In this document: positions 18,253-27,172 of the stretch, in pieces | Layout of the letters: each line of letters starts with the position of its first letter | Position numbering within the stretch: the first letter of the stretch is position 1 | Assembly (NCBI GenBank): GCA_016210055.1 | Contig: JACQUZ010000172.1 | Span: 1 to 64,000, forward strand | Source of the DNA: Deltaproteobacteria bacterium | Lineage (GTDB): Bacteria > Myxococcota_A > Polyangia > Haliangiales > SHYZ01 | Direction of reading: 5' to 3' | DNA: 64,000 bases | The notes under the pieces: generated by a model | Told to the model about the DNA's origin: nothing | Database searches by the model: none | What the model saw: only the letters and a program-made list of their open reading frames with translations | Position numbers and translations under genes: made by a program

Positions 18253-18289
18253 TTTGGGGCCCCGTAGGTAACCCTAGGAGGAGTCACCC

Positions 18290-19417
18290 ATGCGTCACTG
18301 TCCGACCGCCCTCGCGCTCGCCGCGTCGTTTCTCATGCCGACCGGTAGGGCGCTTGCCGACTCACCCGCACCGAAGATTTCTCCACAAGCCGACCTGCGC
18401 CTGCGCTACGAAGGCAACTTCTCCCAACCTGGCGCCGAGGACTTCCATCGCGGCCGAATGCGCCTGCGCCTGGGCGCGAAGCTGGACCTTCGGGACTGGC
18501 TGTCCGCCTCTGCGCGCCTGCGCACGGGCAACCCGGATGATCCGAACAACCCGCACGTGGATCTCACTTCGAACTTTGACTCGTTCACCCTGGCCTTCGA
18601 TACCGCCTACCTCCAGGTCACGAGCCCCGTCGGCGTGGAGGCGGTGGCGGGCAAGTTCACGCACGTAGCCAAGTCGAGGGAGGTTCTCTGGGACGCCGAC
18701 ATCAATCCCACCGGGGTCGCGGCGGCGTACAAGAGCAAGAGCGTCGGGGTGCTCGCGAGTGCGCGCCCCAGCGCGTTCTTCTACGTCATCAACAACCCGT
18801 CAACAGGAAAGGCCGCGACCGCTCTTGGCGGGCAGGTCCTAGGCAAGTTTTCGCTCGGCGACGCCACCCTCGAGCTCGCCTCGGGTGCCCTGGTGCTGCA
18901 AAGCCCCGAGTCCCTTGCCAACGAGAGCCCAGGCAACCGCCGCTCACCAAAGCTCGGCACGGACGGAAAGCCCGTGGCGGGCGAGTTCGTGGGGTTCGAG
19001 TCCGACTACCGAATCGTCGACACGCTTGTCGACGTGGGGTTCAAGCTGGCCGGCGTTCCGGTGGTGCTTGGCGGCGACTTCTTCGTGAACCTAGGTGCCG
19101 CGGACAACGATTGGGGCGTGCAGGCGGGTGTCGACCTCGGGACGCTCAAGGCTCAAGGCGACTGGCAGCTCCGTTACTACTACAGCGACGTCCGGCAAGA
19201 CGCCGTCCTGTCCGCCCTCGCGCAGGACGACTACAGGCTCGCAACGAATTACACCGGACACGAAGCCCACGCCGGCCTGGTGGTCATCCCAGGGCTCAAC
19301 CTCATTGGAAGGGCGTACGTCTTCAAGTCGCGCGCCGGCGACAACACCGCCACTGCCGATATCAACGAAGGCCAGTGGCAGGCACGCGCGCGCATCGACC
19401 TGGAAGCGAGGTACTAG
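18290..19417 (+). CDS. Outer-membrane porin (putative porin family)
   Basis: A 375-residue exported beta-barrel. A signal peptide (MRHCPTALALAASFLMPTGRALA) is followed by PQADLRLRYEG, HRGRMRLRLGAKLDLRDWLSASARLRTGNPDD, FDTAYLQ and VAGKF, the hallmarks of the phosphate-selective-like/Porin_5 group, and ends RARIDLEARY with a terminal aromatic residue. It is the first gene of the molybdoenzyme operon, downstream of the sigma-54-like promoter and preceded by AGGAGGAG. The likely role is entry of the oxyanion substrate, or exit of product, across the outer membrane; substrate specificity is inference from context. The stop is 1 base before the next ATG. Confidence 0.83.
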   Translation: MRHCPTALALAASFLMPTGRALADSPAPKISPQADLRLRYEGNFSQPGAEDFHRGRMRLRLGAKLDLRDWLSASARLRTGNPDDPNNPHVDLTSNFDSFTLAFDTAYLQVTSPVGVEAVAGKFTHVAKSREVLWDADINPTGVAAAYKSKSVGVLASARPSAFFYVINNPSTGKAATALGGQVLGKFSLGDATLELASGALVLQSPESLANESPGNRRSPKLGTDGKPVAGEFVGFESDYRIVDTLVDVGFKLAGVPVVLGGDFFVNLGAADNDWGVQAGVDLGTLKAQGDWQLRYYYSDVRQDAVLSALAQDDYRLATNYTGHEAHAGLVVIPGLNLIGRAYVFKSRAGDNTATADINEGQWQARARIDLEARY

Positions 19418-19418
19418 C

Positions 19419-20597
19419 ATGAGAAACCTGCGCTCGATCATCGCCGGCTCGGCGCTCGTCGCGGTCACCGCCGCCATGTGGGTTGCCCGCGCGGCACCTT
19501 CGGCCACCGCAAGGGCCAGCGCGCCTTCGGAGCGCACGAGCGCCCCCAGGCCGCTCGCGCCGCTCGACCCACCGTCGGCACCTGCGGACAACCCGACCAC
19601 GCCAGAAAAGGTGGAGCTCGGCAAGCTGCTCTTTTTCGACGGGCGCCTGAGCGGCGACACCACCACCCCGTGCTCGGGCTGCCACCAGCCCAAGTTGGGC
19701 TGGGGCGACGGCATGGATCTCAGCCACGGCTATCCGGGCACCCACCACTGGCGGAACTCCCAGACCGTCATCAACTCGGCGTACTACGCCAAGCTCTTCT
19801 GGGCAGGCGAGTCCACGAGCCTCGAGAAGCAGGCCGAGGCCGCGGCCACCGGAAATGTCGCGGGGAACGGCGCCATCGACCTCATGGAAGAACGGCTCAG
19901 GCAAGTGCCCGAGTACGTGGATCGGTTCCGGAAGGTCTTTGGGACCGAGCGGCCGGAGATTGGTGACGCGTGGCGGGCCATCGCCGCGTACGAGCGCACC
20001 CTAATCCAGACAGGCACCCCGCTCGACCGCTTTCTCCGCGGCGACGCCAGCGCGCTCGGCCCCGAGGCGAAGCGCGGAAAGGCCCTGTTCGAGGGAAAGG
20101 CACGCTGCATCCAGTGCCACGACGGCCCCCTCACCTCGGACGAGAAGTACCACAACATTGGCCTGCCCCCGAGCCCGACCTACGAGACGAGCCCGCTCGT
20201 CACGATTACCTTTCGATTCCAGAATTACTCGCGCGGCGTGCCCGAGGAGGTCTACCGCAAGAGCAAGCTCGACCTAGGCCTCTACTACACGACGGCCCGC
20301 GATGAGGACATGGCCAAGTTCCGCACGCCGTCGCTCAGGTACCTCAAGTACACCGCCCCCTACATGCACAACGGCGTGTTCAAGACGCTGGAGGAAGTCG
20401 TCGCGTTCTACAACCGCGGTGGCGATCCAGATCCGGTCAAGACCTACTTCGGACACGCCACCAAGAGCCCGCTCATTCGGCCGCTTGGGCTTTCCAAGCA
20501 AGAGCAGGCCGACCTGGTCGCGTTCCTCCTCGGCATGAGCGGCGACGAGATCGTCGTGGATCAACCCAAGCTTCCGCCCTACGGCGCGGAGAAATGA
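19419..20597 (+). CDS. Di-haem cytochrome c peroxidase, IdrP-like
   Basis: A 392-residue periplasmic protein with a signal peptide (about 1-26) and two haem motifs, C85SGCH and C230IQCH, in the MauG/CCP fold (LGKLLFFDGRLSGD before the first haem; the segments FRTPSLRYLKYTAPYMHNG and VVAFYNRGGDPD later). CCP-type enzymes reduce hydrogen peroxide with electrons from c-type cytochromes or cupredoxins. Dissimilatory iodate reductase operons encode two such proteins (IdrP1 and IdrP2), proposed to remove peroxide formed during iodate reduction; a second copy lies at 23817. The stop overlaps the Rieske ATG (ATGA). A start at 19419 rather than further upstream is fixed by the signal peptide and the porin stop. 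Confidence 0.85.
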   Translation: MRNLRSIIAGSALVAVTAAMWVARAAPSATARASAPSERTSAPRPLAPLDPPSAPADNPTTPEKVELGKLLFFDGRLSGDTTTPCSGCHQPKLGWGDGMDLSHGYPGTHHWRNSQTVINSAYYAKLFWAGESTSLEKQAEAAATGNVAGNGAIDLMEERLRQVPEYVDRFRKVFGTERPEIGDAWRAIAAYERTLIQTGTPLDRFLRGDASALGPEAKRGKALFEGKARCIQCHDGPLTSDEKYHNIGLPPSPTYETSPLVTITFRFQNYSRGVPEEVYRKSKLDLGLYYTTARDEDMAKFRTPSLRYLKYTAPYMHNGVFKTLEEVVAFYNRGGDPDPVKTYFGHATKSPLIRPLGLSKQEQADLVAFLLGMSGDEIVVDQPKLPPYGAEK

Positions 20598-21148
20598 GGC
20601 AGTCCATGCAGTCACAAAGCTCCAAGAAGGACGGGTTTTGCGTGGGCCGGCGGGCGTTCCTCCTCGGCGCGGGCGCGACCGTCACCGCGCTGATGCTGCC
20701 CCTCGGCGGGCGCATGTGCCGCGTCAGCGCGGCCACCAAGGCCTATCCCAGGAAGGTCGTGGGCAAGTTGAGCGCGCTCAAGGTTGGCGAGCCGCAGCCT
20801 TTCCTCTATCCCATTGACGACCCGGTCTATTGCAATTCGCTCCTCGTAAAGCTTGGGGTCCCTGCTGGCGGCGGAGTTGGGCCCCAGGGCGACGTGGTTG
20901 GCTTCAATACCCTGTGCCCGCACTGGGGTGGCCTGCTCGCCGCGAGCTACAAGCAGGAGCACCAGGTGCTCGGCCCGTGCCCGACGCACCTTAGCACCTT
21001 CGATCTCACGCGGCACGGCATGGTGGTGGCCGGTCACTCGACAGAGAGCCTGCCCCAGGTCCTCCTCGAGGCCCAGGGGGACGAGATCGTCGCCGTCGGC
21101 GTGCTCGGCCTCATCTTCGGCCACGCCGAAAATCCAGGAGGCGCATGA
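20594..21148 (+). CDS. Rieske iron-sulfur subunit, AioB/IdrB-like
   Basis: A 184-residue Rieske protein: Tat-type signal (GRRAFLLGAG at 18-27), then the cluster motif C108PH110 with C129PTH132 (C-x-H ... C-x2-H) and the closing segment STESLPQVLLE typical of arsenite oxidase small subunits. It would accept electrons from, or give electrons to, the molybdoenzyme and would carry that subunit through the Tat system, since the large subunit has no signal of its own. In Aio and Idr enzymes this subunit bears the 2Fe-2S cluster. It overlaps both neighbours by ATGA. The choice between idrB and aioB depends on the neighbouring peroxidases, not on this sequence alone. Confidence 0.85.
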   Translation: MRQSMQSQSSKKDGFCVGRRAFLLGAGATVTALMLPLGGRMCRVSAATKAYPRKVVGKLSALKVGEPQPFLYPIDDPVYCNSLLVKLGVPAGGGVGPQGDVVGFNTLCPHWGGLLAASYKQEHQVLGPCPTHLSTFDLTRHGMVVAGHSTESLPQVLLEAQGDEIVAVGVLGLIFGHAENPGGA

Positions 21149-23820
21149 TGTCCAAAGGTCCTTTCTTCGTACCCGGCGACTCGGTGCCCATCCCGCCCAA
21201 GGACGCCGAAGTGTTCACGACGGCCTGCGACTACTGCATCGTGGCCTGCGGCTACAAGGTCTATCGGTGGCCCGTCGGCAAGGACGGCACGCCCGAGGAC
21301 AACGCCTACGGACGGAAGTACCCGTTCGCGGTGGACAAGGGCGGATGGGTGAGCCCCAACCAGCACAACGTCGTCGAGGCGAGCGGCCAGAAGCTCAACG
21401 TCGTCGTGGTCCCGGACGCGGATAGCACGGTCGTCAACGTCGGAGGCAACCACAGCATCCGGGGCGGCTGCCTGGCCATGAAGTGCTACAACCCCGAGAG
21501 CCCCACCGCGGACAGGCTCAAGGTCCCGATGCTGCGCGTCGGGGGCAAGCTCGAGCGCATCTCCTGGGACGACGCCTTCGCGATCTTCGCCGAGGTCTCC
21601 CATCACGTCATTGCAGAGCACGGAGCCCACGCGTGGGCCATGAAGCGCCACTCGTACCAGTTCTTCGAGAACACCTACGCTGAATCGAAGCTGGCGCTCG
21701 TCTCCATTGGAACCCCCGCGTACGCGGATCACGACAACCCGTCCTTGGCCCCACCGGTCGCAGGCCTCGAGGACAGCGGGTTCGAGCCCTTCGCCCCGAG
21801 CTACGAGGACTATTACCTCGCCGACACCCTGTTCATTAGCGGCACGGATCCGTTCGAGACCAAGACCGTCCTCTTCACCTCGTGGATCATGCGGGCGGTT
21901 GCCGAGCACCGGCAGAAGCTCATCTACGTGAACCCGCGCAAGACCACCGGCGCGGCGTTCGCCGAGGCCAACGGTGGGCTGTACCTGCCCATCACCCCGG
22001 GCACCGATACCATCCTCCACTTGGCCTTGGCGCGGATCATCCTCGAGAACGGATGGGAAGATTCGGACTGGATCAAGGCCCACGTGGGCAACCTGTGGGA
22101 GTCGAACTCGGGATTTGGGCGCGGCACCCGAAACACCGACTGGCAGTGGCGCACGACCTGGGACACCCTGCAGACCAAGGGCTTTGACGACTACAAGGCG
22201 TGGGTCCTTGCGCAAAAGGAGTCGGCCTTAGACACTGCCGCCTCGGCCACGGGCCTCGACCCCGACGACATCCGTCGCTGCGCCGAAATGCTCGCCAAGC
22301 CGGCTCTCGGCGGCAAGAGGACCAAGACCTCCTTCGCGATCGAGAAAGGGCTGTACTGGTCCAACAACTACTTGAACACCGCGTCGGTCGCCGGGCTCGC
22401 CATCCTGTGCGGCGCCGGCAATCGACCTGGCCAGATCGTCGGGCGCATGGGGGGCCACCAGCGGGGCGGCATGAGCGCCGGCTCCTACCCCGTCGAGCGT
22501 AGCCCCGAGAAGTACGCGGGCCGAAGGCGGAAGACGCTGGATCTCGACCGGTGGACCGAGGCTGGGCACGTCCGCTTCGCCTACATCATCGGCACCACGT
22601 GGATCCAGGCCATGGCCGGAAGTGGCGGGCTTGCAACCAAGCTCAGGTCGCAGGTCCGCGAGAATCCCAACCAGGTCAAGTCGAAAGACCGCAACGCGGC
22701 CATCGCCGCCCTCAAGGCGCGGGTCGACTCAGGCGGGATGGTCCTCGTGCACCAGGACATCTACCCGCGTGAGCCCATCGGCACCGAGCTCGCAGACCTG
22801 GTGCTGCCGGCGGCAACCTGGGGCGAAGACGACTTCACCCGCTGCAACGGGGAGCGCCGGCTGCGCCTGTACTCCAAGTTCTACGACCCGCCAGGTGAGG
22901 CCAAGCCCGATTGGTGGATTGTCGGCCAAATTGGCAAGCGCATGGGCTTCGACGGGTATGGGTGGGAGACCTCCAACCAGGTGTTCGAGGAGTCGGGCCG
23001 CTTCAGCCGCGGCGGCGTGCTCGACTATTACCCGGTGGTTTGGCTCGCCAAGAAGCAGGGGAAAAAAGCCCATGAGCTCCTTCGCGGGTACGGCACGACG
23101 GGTATCCAGACGCCGATCCGCGTGGAGGGGGGAAAGCTCGTGGGCACCAAGCGGCTCCACGACTCGACCCTCAAGCTGCCGGTGAGCGGTCCCGAGGGCC
23201 CCACGGTGTGGACCAAGAAGCTCACTGAATTCGGCACCCACAGCGGGAAGGTGCTGCTCCTCAAGAGCCCCTGGTCGCTGTTCGCCGACTTCTATGACTG
23301 GTACAAGCCTCGGGATGGCGAGATGTGGATCACCAACGGCCGCATCAATGAGGTGTGGCAGTCGATGTTCGACGACTCGCTCCGTCGCGATTACATCAAG
23401 CAGCGGTTCCCGGAGAACTTCATCGAGATCAACCCCGACGACGCCGCCCGGCTCGGGATTGAGAGCGGCGACCAGGTGAAGGTCAGTTGTGACCGTGTCC
23501 CCGTGCAGACGGGCGGGTTCGTGGGCGTCAAGTCGAAGGATCTCTCGTTCACCGAGCTCATGAAGAACGGGCACATTCGCCTGGATCGCGCGGAAGTCGA
23601 CGCGGTGGCCGTGGTGATGCCGGTGCCCCGCAAGGGCGTGGCGTTCATGTACTTCCTCGATCCGCGCGCGGCGGCGAACTCGCTCACGCCGCGTGTCCCC
23701 GACCCGATGACCGACAACTACCGCTTCAAGCTCGGGGTGGGACGCATCACCAAGATCGGCGAGTCGCCCCATAAACACTCCTTCGCCCAAATGACCTTCA
23801 AGTCGAGGGAAATCATATGA
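21145..23820 (+). CDS. Molybdopterin oxidoreductase large subunit, IdrA/AioA-like
   Basis: An 891-residue DMSO-reductase-family enzyme of the arsenite oxidase/iodate reductase clade. It has C28-x2-C31-x3-C35 followed by S104 (SIRGG), the 3Fe-4S signature C-x2-C-x3-C-x~70-S of AioA with Ser replacing the fourth Cys. Also visible are FFENTYA and HDNPSLAPP near residue 175-195, and RMGGH (R434, H438), which keeps the spacing of Arg419/His423 at the AioA substrate site. It is longer than classical AioA (about 825). No Tat signal is present, so export depends on the Rieske partner. The flanking di-haem peroxidase genes favour iodate reductase (IdrA) over arsenite oxidase; direction and substrate are inference. 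Confidence 0.8.
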   Translation: MMSKGPFFVPGDSVPIPPKDAEVFTTACDYCIVACGYKVYRWPVGKDGTPEDNAYGRKYPFAVDKGGWVSPNQHNVVEASGQKLNVVVVPDADSTVVNVGGNHSIRGGCLAMKCYNPESPTADRLKVPMLRVGGKLERISWDDAFAIFAEVSHHVIAEHGAHAWAMKRHSYQFFENTYAESKLALVSIGTPAYADHDNPSLAPPVAGLEDSGFEPFAPSYEDYYLADTLFISGTDPFETKTVLFTSWIMRAVAEHRQKLIYVNPRKTTGAAFAEANGGLYLPITPGTDTILHLALARIILENGWEDSDWIKAHVGNLWESNSGFGRGTRNTDWQWRTTWDTLQTKGFDDYKAWVLAQKESALDTAASATGLDPDDIRRCAEMLAKPALGGKRTKTSFAIEKGLYWSNNYLNTASVAGLAILCGAGNRPGQIVGRMGGHQRGGMSAGSYPVERSPEKYAGRRRKTLDLDRWTEAGHVRFAYIIGTTWIQAMAGSGGLATKLRSQVRENPNQVKSKDRNAAIAALKARVDSGGMVLVHQDIYPREPIGTELADLVLPAATWGEDDFTRCNGERRLRLYSKFYDPPGEAKPDWWIVGQIGKRMGFDGYGWETSNQVFEESGRFSRGGVLDYYPVVWLAKKQGKKAHELLRGYGTTGIQTPIRVEGGKLVGTKRLHDSTLKLPVSGPEGPTVWTKKLTEFGTHSGKVLLLKSPWSLFADFYDWYKPRDGEMWITNGRINEVWQSMFDDSLRRDYIKQRFPENFIEINPDDAARLGIESGDQVKVSCDRVPVQTGGFVGVKSKDLSFTELMKNGHIRLDRAEVDAVAVVMPVPRKGVAFMYFLDPRAAANSLTPRVPDPMTDNYRFKLGVGRITKIGESPHKHSFAQMTFKSREII

Positions 23821-24944
23821 GGACTAGAGCGAACTCCGCGAGCGCTGCCGCGCTCCTCGCGATGGCGGCCGCCACGCTTGGCGGCTGCGGCAAGGAGACC
23901 AACCAGAGCACGACGCAGCCCAAGGTCGACATCGTGCCGATTGGCCCCCTGCCCAAGCTCGACCCACAAGACCCCAAGGTGGTCGAGCTGGGCAAGATGC
24001 TCTTCTTTGACGGCCGCCTTTCCGGCGATGGCGCCATCTCGTGCGCCACTTGCCACAATCCAGCCAAGGGCTGGGGCGACGGGATGCCCCTCTCGGCCGG
24101 CTACCCGGGCGCGCTGTATTTCCGCAACGCCAAGACGATCCTCAACTCGGCCCACGCGTCCACGTTCTACTGGGACGGACGCCTCGATGCGGGAGATCCC
24201 GACACCCAGGTCCGCGACAGCCTCACAGAAGGGCATTTCATGAACATGGACGGCCGTCTCATGTTGGAGCGGCTCAAGCAGATCCCCGACTATGCGCAGA
24301 GGTTCAAGGAAGCCATGGGCGGGGAGCCGTCGTTCGGTCGCACCCTCAAGGCAATCGCTGCCTTCGAGAAGACGATCGGTTCTGCTGGCGTCCCATTTGA
24401 CGAGGGGAAGCTCACGCCGACTGCGCAGCGTGGCAAGGCTCTTTTCGAGGGCAAGGCCGGCTGCATCCAGTGCCACCATGGCGCGTATTTCTCCGACGGC
24501 AGGCCCCACCGGCTTGGGCTGCCGCCGAGCCCAGAGCTCGCCAAGGATCCGCTGCGCGCGATTACCCTCCGCTCGTTCGCCAAGTTCATGGGCACCCCCA
24601 GCTTCGAGACCCTTCGCGAGGATCCGGGCTATTTCGTGGTCTCAAAGTCCCCCAAGGACCGCGGCAAGTTCGTGACACCGACCCTCCGGGAGCTCGTCCA
24701 CACGGCGCCTTACATGCATGACGGGTCCATGGCCACGCTGGAGGACGTAGTCGCCTTCTACAACAAGGGCGGCGGCGACCTTCCAGACAAGGATCCGTTG
24801 CTCCGACCTCTTAGTCTTTCGGGCGCCGAGAGCAAGGACCTCGTCGAGTTCCTAAAGAGCCTGAGCGGGGCTCCGGTGATGGTCGAGAAGCCAGCGCTCC
24901 CTGCGTATGAAGTGTCCCAGAACTGGTGGAAAACGCCCAACTGA
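23817..24944 (+). CDS. Second di-haem cytochrome c peroxidase, lipoprotein, IdrP-like
   Basis: A 375-residue paralogue of the peroxidase at 19419, but anchored: the signal peptide ends in lipobox LGGC24. Haem motifs are C76ATCH and C216IQCH; the GKMLFFDGRLSGDGAISC block and the C-terminal VTPTLRELVHTAPYMHDG and VVAFYNKGGG blocks match the CCP fold. It overlaps the molybdoenzyme stop (ATGA). One soluble and one lipid-anchored peroxidase flanking the Rieske and molybdenum subunits matches the P1/P2 content, though not the gene order (A-B-P1-P2), reported for known iodate reductases. Confidence 0.84.
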   Translation: MRTRANSASAAALLAMAAATLGGCGKETNQSTTQPKVDIVPIGPLPKLDPQDPKVVELGKMLFFDGRLSGDGAISCATCHNPAKGWGDGMPLSAGYPGALYFRNAKTILNSAHASTFYWDGRLDAGDPDTQVRDSLTEGHFMNMDGRLMLERLKQIPDYAQRFKEAMGGEPSFGRTLKAIAAFEKTIGSAGVPFDEGKLTPTAQRGKALFEGKAGCIQCHHGAYFSDGRPHRLGLPPSPELAKDPLRAITLRSFAKFMGTPSFETLREDPGYFVVSKSPKDRGKFVTPTLRELVHTAPYMHDGSMATLEDVVAFYNKGGGDLPDKDPLLRPLSLSGAESKDLVEFLKSLSGAPVMVEKPALPAYEVSQNWWKTPN

Positions 24945-24955
24945 CAGGAGAAGCC

Positions 24956-25381
24956 ATGCCTATAAGCAAGATGAACCATCGAAGGACCACCCCGCTCCTG
25001 CTCGTGGTCGCGGCGCTCCTTCTGAGCTCTTGGGGCTGCTCGAGCGAGAAGGGCCAGCCCGTCACGCCGGTGGGGGCAGCACAGCCTGTGACAATTGTCG
25101 GTGAGAACTACTGCCTAGGCTGTGCCCTCAAGAAGGAGCAGGGCGCAGCGGCGCAGTGCAGCGTGTACGGTCACCGCCACGCGCTCAAGGTGGAGTCGGC
25201 GACGGGCCCAGGCGGTAGCGCTCTTCCCGAGCTCCAAGGCGCGACCGTCCATTACCTAGAAAACGACGCGAGCGCGTCGTTGGTCAAGGGGGATGAGCTC
25301 CACGGGAAGAAGGTGGAGATCAAGGGCAAGCTCTTTGCCCGCGAAAAGACGCTGGAGGTCCACGAAGTGCGTGGGCTTTAG
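24956..25381 (+). CDS. Small lipoprotein with CxxC and Cys/His cluster, unknown function
   Basis: A 141-residue exported protein; hydrophobic segment LLLVVAALLLSSWGC then Cys gives a probable, slightly atypical lipobox. The mature part holds YCLGCALKKEQGAAAQC followed by YGHRHALKV, that is C-x2-C ... C-x3-H-x-H, which could bind a metal or haem-free cluster, and an OB-fold-like end (GDELHGKKVEIKGKLF). The start ATG 24956 has CAGGAG 6 bases upstream; an earlier in-frame codon lies in the previous gene. It sits inside the molybdoenzyme operon, 11 bases after the second peroxidase. The family is not recognised with certainty; it resembles small CxxC proteins annotated with domains of unknown function. 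Confidence 0.68.
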   Translation: MPISKMNHRRTTPLLLVVAALLLSSWGCSSEKGQPVTPVGAAQPVTIVGENYCLGCALKKEQGAAAQCSVYGHRHALKVESATGPGGSALPELQGATVHYLENDASASLVKGDELHGKKVEIKGKLFAREKTLEVHEVRGL

Positions 25382-25396
25382 GGAAGGAGCTCCAAG

Positions 25397-26158
25397 ATGC
25401 ATGCGGTAATTAGAAGTAGCGCGAGCCCTCTCGTAGGCGCCGCCCTGATCCTGCAACTTTTCGCCTGCTCTGCGAAATTGGAGACGGAGAAGCCACCGGC
25501 CGCGACGCCCAATCCCATGGCTGATCCCGCGCCCTTGGCGCCAGCCCACCCAGCCGCGGGCACGCCGGAAGCCACGCCGAAAAAAGCGGCCGGCGAGGCA
25601 ATGCCCGCCAATGCCACGGTGGCGGTAGGTGCGGGGCCCGCTGGCCAAGTCTCTGGGCGACTCGTGAGCAAGGGCAACAAGTTCCTCGCCGACTCGGTGG
25701 TGTACATCGAAGAGGTGAAGGGGAAGTTCCGAGCGCCGACTGGGCCATCGGTGATTGACCAGAAAGGCAGCACGTTCATTCCACGCGTCCTTCCGGTGCT
25801 CAAGGGCACGCGCGTCGTGTTCGACAACGGCGATGCCATTGACCACAACGTGTATTCCCCGGACAACGAGAAGTTCGACCTTGGGATTTGGAAGTCAGGC
25901 GGCAAGTCGAGGGTGTTTCGCCAACTCGGGGTGTACACGAACCTCTGCAAGCTCCACCCTACGATGATTAGCTACATTCTGGTCCTCCAGAACCCGTATT
26001 ACGCGGTAACCGACGCGGACGGGGCATTCTCCATTAAGGACGTCCCGCCCGGCACGTACAAGCTTCGGGCTTGGAACGAACGCCTGACCGCAGAGGTCGT
26101 AGACCTGACCATCGAGAAGGGGCAATCGATCGAGGTCGTGCTGCCCCTGAGGAGGTGA
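25397..26158 (+). CDS. Cupredoxin-like lipoprotein with carboxypeptidase-regulatory-like tail
   Basis: A 253-residue lipoprotein (lipobox LFAC) with an Ala/Pro-rich linker at about 25-75, then a plastocyanin-like domain. Type 1 copper ligands can be proposed as His in DHNVYSP and the Cys/His of YTNLCKLHPTM, the usual H ... C-x2-H-x-M order. The C-terminus (YAVTDADGAFSIKDVPPGTYKLRAWNE) is a CarboxypepD_reg-like beta sandwich. Proteins of this make-up occur near methylamine and cytochrome systems as electron carriers. Here it follows the peroxidase and CxxC genes and precedes a cytochrome c, so it probably shuttles electrons to the Rieske/molybdoenzyme or to the peroxidases. GGAAGGAG precedes the start. 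Confidence 0.8.
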   Translation: MHAVIRSSASPLVGAALILQLFACSAKLETEKPPAATPNPMADPAPLAPAHPAAGTPEATPKKAAGEAMPANATVAVGAGPAGQVSGRLVSKGNKFLADSVVYIEEVKGKFRAPTGPSVIDQKGSTFIPRVLPVLKGTRVVFDNGDAIDHNVYSPDNEKFDLGIWKSGGKSRVFRQLGVYTNLCKLHPTMISYILVLQNPYYAVTDADGAFSIKDVPPGTYKLRAWNERLTAEVVDLTIEKGQSIEVVLPLRR

Positions 26159-26165
26159 GCGAGCC

Positions 26166-26750
26166 ATGCCCGGGTTCATGAGAGCGGCGGTGCTCACGTG
26201 CGGCGTCCTCGGAGCGGCCGCGGCGACGGTGATGCTGGTCGGTCGGGCGGAGCACTCCTCGGCCCAGGTCGCCCCCGCGGAAGACCGCAAGCCAAGCGGC
26301 AGCGGCGCCGCTAACGATAAGCCGCGATCCCTGGCGCGAGGCGAATCGGTGTTCCGCGATAGAGGTTGCGTGGCGTGTCATGGAGCCGACGGGCGTGGCG
26401 GTATCCCCAATCCCAATTACCTCAAGGAAACGACGCCACGGCTCGATCTAATGGCCGAACGGCTGATGCTTTTCGAAGAAGAGGACGCCAAGAAGGCCAT
26501 TGACCTGATCCTGTCGGGCGCGGACCTAAGCGACCTGAGTAGAGATCCTCCCTTCGTGAAGCACGTGGCGTTTTCGGCGCAGCTCCAGGCCGTCCAAGAA
26601 GTCATCCGCAATGGAAGCCCGGCCGGCAAGAAGGACCCACGTGGCCCAGAGCCCCTCGCCATGCCCAAGTGGGGCGAGATACTCAGCGAGGACGAGATCC
26701 GTTCGGTAATCGCCTATCTCGTCTCGCGCTATCCATGGGAGCGCCCGTGA
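26166..26750 (+). CDS. Mono-haem cytochrome c
   Basis: A 194-residue exported c-type cytochrome. The N-terminal hydrophobic segment (AAVLTCGVLGAAAATVMLVG) acts as signal or anchor, a Ser/Ala/Gly linker follows, and the haem motif C68VACH with GADGRGG opens a class I-like domain. The Met ligand candidate is in LAMPKWGEILSEDEIRSVIAYLVSR near residue 165, the usual end of such domains. It starts 7 bases after the cupredoxin stop and closes the operon that began with the porin. The natural role is electron delivery between the respiratory chain and the periplasmic oxidoreductase. Confidence 0.88.
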   Translation: MPGFMRAAVLTCGVLGAAAATVMLVGRAEHSSAQVAPAEDRKPSGSGAANDKPRSLARGESVFRDRGCVACHGADGRGGIPNPNYLKETTPRLDLMAERLMLFEEEDAKKAIDLILSGADLSDLSRDPPFVKHVAFSAQLQAVQEVIRNGSPAGKKDPRGPEPLAMPKWGEILSEDEIRSVIAYLVSRYPWERP

Positions 26751-26756
26751 TTCCGT

Positions 26757-26793
26757 AACCCACTGCAATTCGCTGCTTGCCATGAATTGGGTT
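26757..26793 (+). terminator. Hairpin at operon end, possible terminator
   Basis: AACCC-x5-AATTC (26757-26771) pairs with GAATT-GGGTT (26784-26793), 10 base pairs with a 5-base bulge, 6 bases after the cytochrome stop. There is no T tract, so it could equally be an mRNA-stabilising stem. Confidence 0.3.
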
Positions 26794-26875
26794 CAAGCGG
26801 CGTGCAGGACGTCGCTTGGTCCGGGTGAGGCGGCACAGCGTCGACGACTCCGGTTCTCGGGCCCGGGTGTGGGTC

Positions 26876-27172
26876 ATGAGCGGGTACGACGGCACCGCCT
26901 GGGTCTACGACCCGTCGAACAGCCCGCGACCGGCGGGCACCATCTCCCACGACAAGACCTATCGGGTGCGCTACTACACCCAGCTCCAGAGCCCGTTGCA
27001 GATAGGCGTGCAGGTCTCCGCCGACGGCAACACGCAACGGACCGCGACGGGCGGCGACGTGCACGTCGACGCGAGCGCGCGGTACGAAAGGATCGTCGAC
27101 GTGGTCGACCAATCGACCGGCCTCCCGATCGCCGGCTGGATGGTCTGCTCGGCGAGCGGCACGAGCTACTGA
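26876..27172 (+). CDS. Hypothetical protein or gene fragment
   Basis: From ATG 26876 a 98-residue product (MSGYDGTAWVYDPSNSP start). It looks like a beta-rich secreted domain (YRVRYYTQLQSPLQIGVQVS, GLPIAGWMVCSASGTSY) but has no signal peptide, and the same frame is open to 26816 without a good start. No clear ribosome site precedes it. It may be the middle of a decayed exoprotein. I do not recognise the family. Confidence 0.35.
   Translation: MSGYDGTAWVYDPSNSPRPAGTISHDKTYRVRYYTQLQSPLQIGVQVSADGNTQRTATGGDVHVDASARYERIVDVVDQSTGLPIAGWMVCSASGTSY

Noticed and set aside
21145-23820. Plain arsenite oxidase AioA
   Set aside because: The core motifs allow it, but aio operons normally lack two di-haem peroxidases; kept as the alternative in the annotation instead of the main call.
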